From Dankookia rubra (GTDB lineage: Bacteria > Pseudomonadota > Alphaproteobacteria > Acetobacterales > Acetobacteraceae): a stretch of 41,610 bases of DNA. The notes under the pieces are model-generated. The model saw only the letters and a program-made list of their open reading frames with translations, was not told where the DNA came from and made no database searches. Below, piece after piece: positions 33,799 to 41,610 of the stretch; position 1 is the stretch's first letter; each line of letters opens with the position of its first letter. Where the stretch lies: the NCBI RefSeq assembly GCF_004355005.1, contig NZ_SMSJ01000049.1, forward strand, positions 1 through 41,610. The letters run 5' to 3'. Both the position numbers and the translations under genes were made by a program.

Positions 33799-34140
33799 AC
33801 ATCCGGACGCACTACACTTTTGCGCGGTCGCTCGCGATCCCATGCCTGTAAGTACCGCGTTCCTGTAACCGGAGGGTGTGTTCCGGTGCCAGCTCGAGGA
33901 AGTTCCCGTGCTGACGACGTTGAGCCTCTCAAGCCCGGATCGCATCGCCATCCCAGCGCCGTGCTGGCGCTTCAGAAGGCGCCGAAGCAGGTCTCCGCGG
34001 CGGAGTGGACGATTGTGGCCGCCATCCAGAGGTAAGCCTTCACACCGCGACTTGTCGCAGTAGCATTAGCCCATGAGCAGCCGAGCCCCCCTCCTATCCT
34101 TACCGCGCTCCTTCGCCGCGTTTGAGAGAGAGTTCACTCG
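33799..34140. other. Intergenic region after the IS3 element, no supported gene
   Basis: The 342 bases between the right end of the IS3 element and the TehA-like gene hold no open frame I can recognise. A plus-strand stretch ending VLALQKAPKQVSAAEWTIVAAIQR near 34035 could be a decayed gene end, but it has no recognised family. The promoter of the TehA-like gene is expected near 34050-34130. Confidence 0.4.
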
Positions 34141-35307
34141 GTGCGGGATCGGCTCGCCATTCAGTCGCACACCGACGAGCCTGGCCGGACGACCCGGGCC
34201 GACCGCCCGGTCACCTTCCTCGGCCCGGGCTTGACGTTCCCCGTGCAGGCCGGGACCAAGCCGGCCGTTGTGCCGGGTGGCCACCGCGGCCGGTTGGCGC
34301 GCTTCTCGCCTGGTCACTTCGCATTCGTCATGGCCACCGGCATCGTCTCGCTCGCGGCGTATCTCCAAGAGGTGCCGCTGGTCCCCACCGCGCTGTTCGC
34401 GCTCAACCTGGTCGCCTACCCGGCGCTGCTGGCGATCACGCTAGCGCGGCTGCTACGGCACCCTTCCGCCCTGCTCCGCGACTTGGCCGACCATGCAGTG
34501 GGCCCGCCATTCCTGACCATGGTCGCCGCAACCGGTGTGCTCGGGGTCCAGTTCGCCTCCCTGACCACGTTTCGTGAGATCGCCCTGGCGCTGTGGCTGT
34601 GGGCCACCCTGCTCTGGGTCGCCCTGCTCTACGGCTTCTTTCTCGGGGCGATACTCGCCGGCCCGAAGCCACCGATCGAGCGGGGGCTGAGCGGAGCCTG
34701 GCTCCTGGTTGCGGTCTCGACAGAGTCGCTCTGCGTCCTCGGCACCTCCGTCGCCGACCTGCTGCCGCGGCCAGAAATTGGTATTTTTGCCTGCGTCTGC
34801 CTCTTCCTGCTCGGCGGGATGTTCTACGCGGTCCTGATCGCGCTCATTCTCTACCGCTGGCTTTTCCTCGAAATGACCCCGGCGATGCTGACGCCGCCTT
34901 ACTGGATCAACATGGGTGCAGTGGCGATCGCCACCCTCGCGGGCGCCGACCTCCTGCTCTACGCGCAGGGCCATCCCGGCGTCCTGGGCTTCCAGCCCTT
35001 CATCAACGCGCTGACGACGGGCTTCTGGGCCGCGGCAACCTGGTGGGTGCCGCTACTGGCCTTACTGACTGCCTGGCGGCACGTGGCCGGGAGAATCTCC
35101 TTAGCTTACGACCCGCAATACTGGTCCATGGTCTTCCCGCTCGGCATGTATACCGCCGCGACCGCGACCTTCGCGCGAGCGGCCAGTCACGACTTCCTCT
35201 TGCCGATCCCGCGGCTCTTTGTCTGGGTGGCGATCGCGGCGTGGCTCGCCGCCTTCGCCGGCCTCCTGATCCGGGCGGGGCACGCGACGGTGGCAGCCCG
35301 GCGCTGA
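34141..35307 (+). CDS. TehA/SLAC1-family (C4-dicarboxylate/tellurite-resistance type) membrane transporter
   Basis: A 388-residue membrane protein with about ten helices. GHFAFVMATGIVSLAAYL at the first helix and FPLGMYTAATATFARA near the end are typical of the TehA/Mae1/SLAC1 superfamily of anion or dicarboxylate channels and exporters. The chosen GTG start follows a GAGAGAG ribosome site; a ~45-residue hydrophilic N-terminus precedes helix 1. It stands alone downstream of the mobile-element zone and converges on the PAS/cyclo-ligase operon. The transported anion is unknown. Confidence 0.85.
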   Translation: MRDRLAIQSHTDEPGRTTRADRPVTFLGPGLTFPVQAGTKPAVVPGGHRGRLARFSPGHFAFVMATGIVSLAAYLQEVPLVPTALFALNLVAYPALLAITLARLLRHPSALLRDLADHAVGPPFLTMVAATGVLGVQFASLTTFREIALALWLWATLLWVALLYGFFLGAILAGPKPPIERGLSGAWLLVAVSTESLCVLGTSVADLLPRPEIGIFACVCLFLLGGMFYAVLIALILYRWLFLEMTPAMLTPPYWINMGAVAIATLAGADLLLYAQGHPGVLGFQPFINALTTGFWAAATWWVPLLALLTAWRHVAGRISLAYDPQYWSMVFPLGMYTAATATFARAASHDFLLPIPRLFVWVAIAAWLAAFAGLLIRAGHATVAARR

Positions 35308-35354
35308 AGCTCCAGTCTTGCCTCGCCTCAGGACGGCGGGCGGCTCGGATCTGC

Positions 35355-35825
35355 CTAGGGCCGCGGCTCGGCGGCGCGGCCCTCCCGTGCGGCTGCAACC
35401 TGCCGCCGAAGCGCGCGCAGTTCTTCGAAGCGTTGCGTCACGTCGCGCAGGATTGCGGCCATGCCCTCCATCCGGCCCGCCTGGTCGTGCAGGGGCACGA
35501 TGGTGAACTCCAGCGAGATGCGGCTGCCATCCTTGCGCAGGCCGGGCACGGCGAGTACCTCGCCCGCACCGTAGCGGCTCTCGCCCGTCTCCATGACCCG
35601 GCTGAACCCTGCCCAGTGCCGCGCCCGCTGCGGCTCCGGGACGATGATGTCGAGCGGACGACCGAGCGCCTCCGCCGCAGTGAAACCGAACAGGCGCTCC
35701 GCCCCAGCATTCCAGAAGCGGATCGCACCCTTGCGGTCTGCGAGGATGATGGCATCTGCCGCTGCCTCCAGCATGACACGACCCAGCCGGCCCAACTCCG
35801 CCCCCGACCACCCGTCGCCCATCAT
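35355..35825 (-). CDS. Single PAS-domain sensor protein
   Basis: A 156-residue cytoplasmic protein consisting of one PAS domain: AADAIILADRKGAIRFWNAGAERLFGF, GRPLDIIVPEPQRARHWAGF and a PAC-like end (ISLEFTIVPLHDQAGRMEGMAAILRDVTQRFEE). A short basic C-terminus follows. No kinase, cyclase or DNA-binding output domain is attached, so it must signal through a partner or bind a cofactor or ligand alone. Its ATG overlaps the stop of the cyclo-ligase gene by one base (TAATG), so it is translationally coupled and the last gene of the operon. Confidence 0.85.
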   Translation of the reverse strand: MMGDGWSGAELGRLGRVMLEAAADAIILADRKGAIRFWNAGAERLFGFTAAEALGRPLDIIVPEPQRARHWAGFSRVMETGESRYGAGEVLAVPGLRKDGSRISLEFTIVPLHDQAGRMEGMAAILRDVTQRFEELRALRRQVAAAREGRAAEPRP

Positions 35826-36487
35826 TATACTCCCTCCCGACTACCTGGGCCCGAGCCCTCAGTCGCCGTCACGGGTGCTGATCCCCGGAAGACCCGCCGC
35901 TCGGTGACGATCAGGTCCATCGGCACGTCGTGCGGCTGCGGATGGATGGTCTCCAGCCGCCCGACCTCGAAGCCAACGCCGATTGCAAGCGGAGGTGTCG
36001 GCCGCGCGGCGGCCAGAGTCCGGTCGTAATAGCCACCGCCGTAGCCGAGCCGGTAACCTTGCGGGTCAAAGCCGAGCAGCGGCACCAGCAAGGCTTCGGG
36101 GCGGACCCAGTCGCCCTCATCCGGCACCGGGATGTTCCAGACCCCGGGCCGCATGCGCATGCCCGGCCACCAAGCCCGGAAGGCCACCGGCCTCGCCCGT
36201 TCGACGACGACCGGCAGCGCCAGGCGCACGCCGCGGGCATGAAGCAGGCGCGCTAGAGGCCTCGGGTCGTACTCCCCTTTGAAGGGCCAGTAGAAGCCGA
36301 CTGTCCCCGTCGGACCTGCCAGCGCCGGCAGTCCCTCGAGGTGAGCCGTGATGGTGGAGTTCCAGCCTTCCCGTTCGGCGCGTCCGGCACCGAGACACTG
36401 CGCGACGAGGCTCGCGCGCTGCGCCTTGCGCCAGCTCCGCACCTCCGCCCAGCCCGGCACGCCTTTAGCTGTCGCCAGTGCGGCCAT
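35825..36487 (-). CDS. 5-formyltetrahydrofolate cyclo-ligase (MTHFS) family protein
   Basis: A 220-residue enzyme of the 5-FCL family. SWRKAQRASLVAQ near the start, VGFYWPFKGEYDPRPLARLLHARGVRLALPVV in the middle and the ATP-binding FDPQGYRLGYGGGYYDRTLA are diagnostic, ending LIVTERRVF. It converts 5-formyl-THF and ATP to 5,10-methenyl-THF, returning a storage folate to the active pool. It starts inside the end of the unknown gene (23-base overlap). A copy outside the usual ygfA/zapA setting and next to XdhC is notable; related proteins in such operons may act on other substrates. Confidence 0.9.
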   Translation of the reverse strand: MAALATAKGVPGWAEVRSWRKAQRASLVAQCLGAGRAEREGWNSTITAHLEGLPALAGPTGTVGFYWPFKGEYDPRPLARLLHARGVRLALPVVVERARPVAFRAWWPGMRMRPGVWNIPVPDEGDWVRPEALLVPLLGFDPQGYRLGYGGGYYDRTLAAARPTPPLAIGVGFEVGRLETIHPQPHDVPMDLIVTERRVFRGSAPVTATEGSGPGSREGV

Positions 36488-36932
36488 GGCGTCGAAGGTC
36501 GCGCTCGAGCATCCTGAGGACCTCCGCGAGGTCGCGCTGCAATGCGCCGTCGGCGAGGCGGGGCAAGGCAGCGCGCAGCCGGAGCCTCAGGCAGTCCTCT
36601 CCGCCATCGGCGGATCCCGCGTGGGCGCCGCCGGTGGTCGCCTCGCCCTGGACATGCGACGGTCCAGGGGGCCGCGTGACACCCGGATGGGCCAGGTGCC
36701 GTCGCAGCATGGCGCGCACCCAGGCCGCCTCGACCACGGTGCCGGACCATCTCATCGCGAGCAGCGCTTCCAGCAGCTCCCGCACCTCGTCGCGGCCGAG
36801 ATAGCCGAGGTAAGACGGGTCGAGCTCGTGCATGAAGCAGGGCGGTGAGCTGCAGACGACGACGGCGTTGGGGTCCTCCTCCGGCGGGGCGATCGCCGGC
36901 CGCGCACCCCCCCGCTGCGTCCCTTCATTCAT
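36465..36932 (-). CDS. Conserved hypothetical protein in the XdhC/cyclo-ligase operon
   Basis: A 155-residue soluble protein that I do not recognise with certainty. Residues about 25-40 have the odd CSSPPCFMHELD segment with two cysteines, followed by helices (REVRELLEALLAMRWSGTVVEAAWVRAMLRRHL) and a C-terminal amphipathic helix (ALQRDLAEVLRMLERDLRRH). ATG 36932 follows GAGGTCGGG; the open frame upstream shows no similarity. The helix layout, with Glu and His/Cys residues, could be a small helical bundle related to ferritin-like proteins, but this is a guess. It overlaps the cyclo-ligase gene, so its function should be tied to it. Confidence 0.7.
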   Translation of the reverse strand: MNEGTQRGGARPAIAPPEEDPNAVVVCSSPPCFMHELDPSYLGYLGRDEVRELLEALLAMRWSGTVVEAAWVRAMLRRHLAHPGVTRPPGPSHVQGEATTGGAHAGSADGGEDCLRLRLRAALPRLADGALQRDLAEVLRMLERDLRRHGRTGDS

Positions 36933-36999
36933 CCCGACCTCCTCGGCCTTAGCTGGCAGTCCGCACGGCGAGGGTGCATGGTGTCCGCGTGGCTCGTGG

Positions 37000-37854
37000 T
37001 CAGGCCACCAGTTCCCGGCCGACCGCCTCCTCTTGGGTCGGCTCGGCGCGGTGCGCGGCAGCGTCGCATCGGGGGCGGCCACTACCGCCCCGGCGCAGCA
37101 TGACGATCTCGCCCATGACCGACAGGGCGATCTCCTCGGGTGTTCGTGCCCCGAGGTCGAGCCCCGCCGGGGCGCGGAGCCGGGCGAATTCTTCCTCGGC
37201 AAATCCCTCCCCGCGCAGGAAGTCCCAGACCAGCCGCGACCGTTTGCGGCTGGCGATCACAGCGACATAGCCGGCGGGGGAGCGGAGCGCGCGAACCGCG
37301 GAGATGTGGTCACCCTTGTGCTGCGTGGCGATCACCACGGCGTCCTCGGCCTGGGGCTCCAGCTTCTCGTACCCGTAATCACCGTCGATGATCTCCGCCG
37401 CGTCTGGGAATCGCGCCCGATCCGGTGCCGGCGCCTCGTCCACCACGACCCGGAAGCCGAGCGTGGCGCCGAAGCGGCAGAGGCATTCCGCGACCCGTCC
37501 GTGGCCGAGGATCCACAGCGTCGGCGCCGGGAGCACGGGCTCGACATAGACGCGCATGCTCCCGCCACAGGGCATGCCCACGCCCAGCACCTCGTCGTCG
37601 AGATCGAGGTCCACCACCCGGGGGTGCGGGTCGCGGAGGCACTCCAGCGCCGCCTGCCGCACGGTGGACTCGGCGCAACCGCCGCCCACCCAGCCGGCGA
37701 GGAGCGTGCCGTCCCGGCCGATCAGCGCCTTCGACCCCGGGCTGGCCGAGGCGGAGCCTTTGGTCTCGACCACGGTGGCCAGCGCGTAGGCCTCGCGCCG
37801 GTCCCGCAGCGCCACCATCAGGTCCAGGAGGTGAGACTGCTCGCCCTCGGTCAT
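37000..37854 (-). CDS. XdhC/CoxI-family protein
   Basis: A 284-residue protein with an N-terminal XdhC/CoxI domain (ALATVVETKGSASASPGSKALIGRDGTLLAGWVGGGCAESTVRQAA, then VGMPCGGSMRVYVEP) and a C-terminal Rossmann domain (LWILGHGRVAECLCRFGATLGFRVVVDEA). XdhC proteins bind molybdenum cofactor, sulfurate it and insert it into xanthine-dehydrogenase-type enzymes. ATG 37854 is preferred, with GAGGG just ahead. No molybdo-enzyme subunits are in the window, so the client lies elsewhere. First gene of the operon ending with PAS; divergent from a LysR regulator. Confidence 0.88.
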   Translation of the reverse strand: MTEGEQSHLLDLMVALRDRREAYALATVVETKGSASASPGSKALIGRDGTLLAGWVGGGCAESTVRQAALECLRDPHPRVVDLDLDDEVLGVGMPCGGSMRVYVEPVLPAPTLWILGHGRVAECLCRFGATLGFRVVVDEAPAPDRARFPDAAEIIDGDYGYEKLEPQAEDAVVIATQHKGDHISAVRALRSPAGYVAVIASRKRSRLVWDFLRGEGFAEEEFARLRAPAGLDLGARTPEEIALSVMGEIVMLRRGGSGRPRCDAAAHRAEPTQEEAVGRELVA

Positions 37855-37976
37855 GCACACCCTCATTCGGCTACCACGAACCCTCAGGGCAGATCTTGGG
37901 GCAGGGCATGCGGCATACAAACGAGATTGATTGCAGGATAACTGCGAGAACTCTGCAGTGAACGACGGAGCGCTCC

Positions 37977-38864
37977 ATGGATATCGAGCTGGCCCGCACC
38001 TTTCTCGCCATCGTTGCCGCCGGTAGCTTCGTGCGCGCCGCCGAGCGCCTGAACGTGAGCCAGACGACCGTCAGCGCCCGGGTCCGGTCCCTGGAGGAGC
38101 AGCTGCGCCGGCCGCTCTTCGTGCGCAACAAGGCCGGCGCCTCGCTGACACCGGCGGGCGAGAGCTTTCTGCGGCATGCGCCCGCTCTGGTGCAGCTCTG
38201 GGAGCGGGCGCGGCACGAGGTGGCGGTGCCACGGGGGCGGCGGGCGGTCGTGGCGATCGGGGCGGAGCTCAGCCTCTGGGACCCGCTCCTGGTCCAATGG
38301 CTCCTCTGGATGGGGCGCACGGCGCCGGATGTGGCCCTGCGGGTGCAGGTCGGACGGTCCGAAGACCTGATGGATCAAGTCGCTGAGGGCGTCCTCGACC
38401 TCGCGGTGCTCTACGCCCCCCGCTACCGGCCCGGCCTCGCGGTGGAACTCCTCGTCGAGGAGAAGCTGGTCATGGTGACCACCTCACCGGGCGCAAGGGG
38501 CGGTGCGCCGCCCTACGTGCATGTGGATTGGGGCCCGGAATTCGCGTTGTGGAAGGGCCCGGGCCAGGCCGGCCGGGACGAGCCGGCCCTCCATGTCGGG
38601 CTGGGTCCGCTCGGTCTCGGCTACATCCTTGCGGCGGGAGGTTCGGGGTATTTTCGCATGGGCGCGGTCCGGCCGTACCTGGAGGGCGGCCAGCTCCAAC
38701 TGGTGTCCGGCGCCCCGGAGTTCGTCTACCCCGCCTACGCGGTGCATGCGGGGACGGATGATGCCGGGGTGGTCCGGATCGCGCTCGACGGCCTCCGGAG
38801 CGTCGTCCGCGCTGACGGCACGGGATGGGTTGCGAGCGCCGGAACACCGGAAGCACCAGGCTGA
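37977..38864 (+). CDS. LysR-family transcriptional regulator
   Basis: A 295-residue LysR regulator. The N-terminal winged helix reads MDIELARTFLAIVAAGSFVRAAERLNVSQTTVSARVRSLEEQL, followed by the linker PLFVRNKAGASLTPAGESFLRHA, then a type II periplasmic-like effector domain. It is divergent from the XdhC operon with a 122-base gap and is the likely regulator of that operon. A TA-rich patch at about 37910-37935 is the most promoter-like part of the gap. The effector is not predictable. Confidence 0.92.
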   Translation: MDIELARTFLAIVAAGSFVRAAERLNVSQTTVSARVRSLEEQLRRPLFVRNKAGASLTPAGESFLRHAPALVQLWERARHEVAVPRGRRAVVAIGAELSLWDPLLVQWLLWMGRTAPDVALRVQVGRSEDLMDQVAEGVLDLAVLYAPRYRPGLAVELLVEEKLVMVTTSPGARGGAPPYVHVDWGPEFALWKGPGQAGRDEPALHVGLGPLGLGYILAAGGSGYFRMGAVRPYLEGGQLQLVSGAPEFVYPAYAVHAGTDDAGVVRIALDGLRSVVRADGTGWVASAGTPEAPG

Positions 38865-39109
38865 GGCGCTTGATGCACACGGGAGGCCTGCCCTCGCCAG
38901 AGCATGCGTCCTACGCGCCCCGCGCGCCGGATCTCGGGCAGCGCTGGGACGATGTATGCCCGGCTGCCACCGGTTGCCGCGAGAGGGAGCCCCGACCCGG
39001 TCCTCCGGCCAGCACGTGACAGCGGGTAGTCGGCCGGTTCACGCTCCTGGAGATGACAGGTCTCCACTCCCACAAGCGGTGGTTGCTCTCAGCGCAAGGT
39101 GTCGAAACT

Positions 39110-40273
39110 ATGCCCCAGCCCAAGTCTCCGCAGACCGTTGCCGCCGCGAACGGCATAGCGACGGACAGCGCCTTCAAAGCCGTGGCACCGCCGGTCCACT
39201 TGTCGAGCAGCTACGCCTTCGACGGCTTCGGCCGGGCAGGCCGCTACGACTACACACGCTCTGGCAATCCGACGCGCGACCTCCTCGCCGACACCCTAGC
39301 GAAGTTGGAGGCGGGCGCCGGTGCCGTAGTCGTCTCGTCGGGTATGGCCGCCATCGACCTTGTGCTATCCAGCCTTGAGCCGGGCGACCTCGTGGTCGCG
39401 CCGCACGACTGCTACGCCGGCACCTGGCGGCTATTGAGCGCGCGGAGGGCGAAGCGGCAGTTCGAGGTCCGCTTCGTCGACCAGACCGACGGAGAGGCCC
39501 TCGCTGCCGCCATGGCGTGCGGCCCGAGGCTCGTCCTCATCGAGAGCCCGAGCAACCCATTAATGCGCATCGTCGACATCCGCGAAATCGCTGCCCAGGC
39601 GCGATCGGCTGGGGCGAAGGTGGTGGTGGACAACACCTTCCTGTCCCCGGCGCTGCAGCAGCCGCTCCGGCTCGGCGCGGACTTCGTCGTCCACTCAACG
39701 ACCAAGTACCTCAATGGCCATTCCGACGTGGTCGGCGGCGCAGTCGTTGCTGCCAATCCGGCGGATGTCGAGGCGCTGGCGTCCTGGGCGAACGTCACGG
39801 GCGTGACTGGTGCGCCCTTCGACGCCTACCTCACCCTGCGCGGCCTGCGGACGTTGTTCGCGCGCGTCGAGCGCCAGCAGCAGACGGCGGCCGAGCTCGC
39901 CGGGTTTCTTCAGCGGCACCCGGCCGTGAAGGCCGTCCACTATCCCGGGCTCCGCACGCACCCTGGGCATGAGATCGCAATAGCTCAGCAGCGCGGCTTC
40001 GGCGCCATGCTGAGCTTCGAGATCTCCAGCGGTGTAGAGGGCGTGCGCCGGTTCTGTGGGGCGATCGAGGTGTTCACGCTGGCCGAGTCCCTCGGGGGCG
40101 TGGAAAGCCTGGTCGCCCATCCGGCAACGATGACCCACGTGAGTATGAGCGCCGATGTCAGACGCGCCGCTGGGATCGGCGAAAACCTGCTGCGGCTTTC
40201 CGTCGGTTTGGAAAGTAAGGCGGACCTGGAGGCCGACCTCGCCAGGGGTTTGGAAGCATCCGCGAGTGGATGA
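39110..40273 (+). CDS. Cys/Met-metabolism PLP enzyme (cystathionine gamma-synthase/lyase family)
   Basis: A 387-residue PLP enzyme of the MetB/MetC group. Motifs: RYDYTRSGNPTRDLLADTLAKLEAGAGAVVVSSGMAAI, VVVDNTFLSPALQQPLRLGADFVVHSTTKYLNGHSDVVGG with Schiff-base K199, and SLGGVESLVAHPATMTH near the end. The substrate-binding Tyr/Arg pair (YDYTRSGNPTR) points to gamma-synthase or gamma-lyase activity on homoserine derivatives. ATG 39110 was chosen over an upstream ATG at 39053 because homology starts just after it. The stop overlaps an IS630-derived fragment by 4 bases. No met genes are adjacent, so synthase and lyase cannot be told apart. Confidence 0.9.
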   Translation: MPQPKSPQTVAAANGIATDSAFKAVAPPVHLSSSYAFDGFGRAGRYDYTRSGNPTRDLLADTLAKLEAGAGAVVVSSGMAAIDLVLSSLEPGDLVVAPHDCYAGTWRLLSARRAKRQFEVRFVDQTDGEALAAAMACGPRLVLIESPSNPLMRIVDIREIAAQARSAGAKVVVDNTFLSPALQQPLRLGADFVVHSTTKYLNGHSDVVGGAVVAANPADVEALASWANVTGVTGAPFDAYLTLRGLRTLFARVERQQQTAAELAGFLQRHPAVKAVHYPGLRTHPGHEIAIAQQRGFGAMLSFEISSGVEGVRRFCGAIEVFTLAESLGGVESLVAHPATMTHVSMSADVRRAAGIGENLLRLSVGLESKADLEADLARGLEASASG

Positions 40274-40617
40274 AACCCTTGTCGGCGGAGGAGCTGCGAC
40301 GGCTGGCACCTTGGGAAGAGGACCGTGCGACGGCGTGGGAGCAGGCGATCGCGGGCGCCCTCGAGAGTCTACCTCGGGCGAAGGCGGCGCATTTGGCAGG
40401 CAGGAAATGCGATGCGCCGCGCGATGCAGTGACGCGCTACATCGTCGAGGGCTTTACCGGACTGCCCAATCGACCTCGCCCAGGTCGACCAGCGTGACTG
40501 GACGGGACGCAACAGGCGGCGCTGATGCAAGTGGTATTGGACGGGCCAGAGGTGGAGGTAACGGGCCTGAGTGCCTGGACCGTGTCTAAGCTGTGTCGCG
40601 AGGTCGAATGGCGCTGA
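40270..40617 (+). pseudogene. IS630-family transposase, N-terminal fragment with in-frame stop
   Basis: From ATG 40270 the frame reads a helix-turn-helix domain typical of IS630 transposases (LRRLAPWEEDRATAWEQAIAGALESL, then RYIVEGFTGLPNRPRPGRPA), hits a TGA at 40495-40497, and continues in the same frame with QQAALMQVVLDGPEVEVTGLSAWTVSKLCREVEW to a second TGA at 40615-40617. The DDE catalytic domain is missing. The ATG overlaps the stop of the PLP enzyme (ATGA), probably a chance result of insertion and decay. Non-functional. Confidence 0.72.
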
Positions 40618-40766
40618 GGCGTATCTTATGAGAGCTGTGCGCGGGTGCACAGAAGGAGCGGAGATCTTCGTGGTGTGGGCTTCGGGTTGCTTCGGGCACC
40701 ATGATGCGCGTCGGTTTTGGTCTGCCTCGGAAGGCTAAGGGGCGATGTGGACAGACTCGTCCCATT

Positions 40767-41499
40767 TCAGGCTGCCGCAGCGTGCAGCAGGGTAACGGTG
40801 CGCCGGAGATTGTAGGCCATCGCGGCAAGCCGCACCTGCAGGCCAGCCTTGGCGAGGCCGAGCCAGCGCATCCGCCGCAGGCCATAGCTGCGTTTCCAGG
40901 TGCCGAACACCGTCTCGATGCGGCAGCGGACCCGCCGGACGGCAGCGTTGTTCGCTTCCAGCCGTGCGAGCGCGTCCGGGCCGCGGCCCCAGATGCCGGT
41001 CCACACCGTGCGCGGCCGGCCGCCGCGACCGATGATCAGCCGCTCCGCCGACCCGCCGGTGAAGGCGCTGTCGCCATAGACGTCGCCTGGCTCCGGTGGC
41101 AGCACCGCCGCCAGCTCGGCCGCATCGTGCACATTGGCCGTCGTGACCTCGACACCACGCACCAAGCCGGCACCTTCGTCAGTCGCCACGTGCGCCTTGT
41201 AGCCATGCACCGGCTTGCGCCGGCGGTGCCCAGCCCACTTGGCCTCGCCGTCCTGCCTGATGCTGGCCGACGGAATCAGCGTCGCGTCCACCAAAGTGCC
41301 GGTGCGCACCATCACGCCCTTGGTCTCGAGCTGTCGGGTGACGGTCTCGAACAGCACTCGGTCCAGCCCGCGCCGAACCAGCTCGCGCCGGAAGCGGACG
41401 AAGGCGGTGCGCTCGGGCGTCGGCTCGTGGGCGGCAAAGCCGCAGAAGCGGCGAAAGCTGGTACGGTCGTCCAGCGCCTCGGCGAGCTTCACGTCCGAC
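40767..41499 (-). pseudogene. IS5-family transposase lacking its N-terminus
   Basis: The frame covers about 243 codons of an IS5-type DDE transposase: SDVKLAEALDDRTSFRRFCGF, LVDATLIPSAS (first D), YGDSAFTGG (second D) and RVRCRIETVFGTWKR (E). About 80 N-terminal residues are missing; upstream of SDVKLAE the frame meets a stop at 41502-41504, exactly where IS21-like terminal sequence starts (41500). No usual start codon with a ribosome site is left. The C-terminal half is intact. The outer end of the element on the left probably lies in the 40730-40766 region, whose partner is not in the window. Confidence 0.82.
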
Positions 41500-41610
41500 T
41501 GTCAACGGCGGAGGAATATTGGAGCGCCCGGCGGAGTAAAATTGGGGCAGCCGGTAGCCACCGCTTGAGCTTGGTGACCGCTACTGGGTTGCGGTTGGTT
41601 TCGGATGGGG
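41500..41610. mobile_element. Terminal region of an IS21-like element (runs off the window)
   Basis: From TGTCAACGGCGG at 41500 the sequence no longer matches the IS5 gene. It starts with TGTCA-type ends and holds two spaced direct repeats, which is how IS21-family termini look (multiple transposase binding sites). The coding part (istA/istB) would lie beyond the window edge, so the family is a moderate-confidence inference. The insertion explains the missing 5' part of the IS5 transposase. Confidence 0.5.
41507..41548. repeat. Two 19-bp direct repeats in the IS21-like end
   Basis: GGCGGAGGAATATTGGAGC (41507-41525) and GGCGGAGTAAAATTGGGGC (41530-41548) match in 16 of 19 positions at a 23-base period. 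Such spaced repeats near the tips are the known binding sites for the IS21-family transposase. Seen directly; the role is inferred from the family. Confidence 0.6.

Noticed and set aside
32418-33801. Target-site duplication flanking the IS3 element
   Set aside because: The bases outside the terminal repeats (CGA before, ACA after) do not match at 3 or 4 bases.
33799-34063. Short plus-strand frames after the IS3 element as small genes
   Set aside because: They are short, overlapping in several frames and have no recognisable family or convincing start.
38865-39109. A SAM-type riboswitch upstream of the cystathionine gamma-synthase-like gene
   Set aside because: The 245-base spacer lacks the A-rich conserved core of SAM-II or related classes; only a weak 5-base hairpin (39049-39065) is visible.
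1-41610. CRISPR array, tRNA or rRNA genes, phage or toxin-antitoxin or defence islands
   Set aside because: No regularly spaced repeats, cloverleaf-like sequences, conserved rRNA words or phage/defence protein motifs were seen in any intergenic region or frame.

Overview
The window is GC-rich chromosomal DNA whose gene content points to an alphaproteobacterium, most likely a Roseomonas-like member of the Acetobacteraceae. The evidence is the high GC content, several orphan Bug/TctC periplasmic binding proteins, oxoprolinase-type hyuAB, FCD-type GntR regulators and Tat- or Sec-exported binding proteins. This placement is inference from gene content; there is no rRNA or other taxonomic marker here. 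I found no tRNA, rRNA, CRISPR array or phage genes. The first three quarters is an accessory catabolic region and the right quarter carries insertion-sequence debris.

Region by region: (1) 1-9477. The tail of a Bug protein, an AraC regulator, and divergent from it a tight plus-strand operon: TTC38-like TPR protein, MFS transporter, FAD amine oxidase, zinc alcohol dehydrogenase, cupin and YdhR-like monooxygenase. A convergent Lrp/AsnC regulator follows, then a PhyH-type Fe(II)/2-oxoglutarate dioxygenase and a protein related to glycine reductase selenoprotein B in which Cys replaces Sec. (2) 9486-14759. A minus-strand set (isopropylmalate/tartrate dehydrogenase-like, aldehyde dehydrogenase, cupin, amidohydrolase) divergent from a Bug protein. 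(3) 14833-23410. Two paralogous GntR/FCD regulators with what looks like a duplicated winged helix, two more Bug proteins, an AcnA-type aconitase and a lactonase-type beta-propeller. (4) 23443-32122. A minus-strand group (GSA-aminomutase-like aminotransferase, AapJ-like and LivJ-like binding proteins, HyuA, HyuB) divergent from an RpiR regulator.

(5) 32204-33798. A 99-bp MITE-like element with TA flanks and an IS3-family element whose orfB is frameshifted. (6) 34141-40273. A TehA/SLAC1 transporter; a minus-strand operon XdhC, unknown protein, 5-formyl-THF cyclo-ligase, PAS protein; a divergent LysR regulator; and a cystathionine gamma-synthase family enzyme. (7) 40270-41610. An IS630 N-terminal fragment, an IS5 transposase without its N-terminus, and what looks like the end of an IS21-family element that cut the IS5 gene.

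The genes read as several independent scavenging modules, each with its own regulator, enzymes and a binding protein but no permease; transport partners must lie elsewhere. The least familiar biology is the GrdB-like Cys protein beside PhyH and the Lrp regulator, the double-winged-helix GntR pair, and the XdhC/cyclo-ligase operon. No complete undescribed system can be proved from sequence alone.
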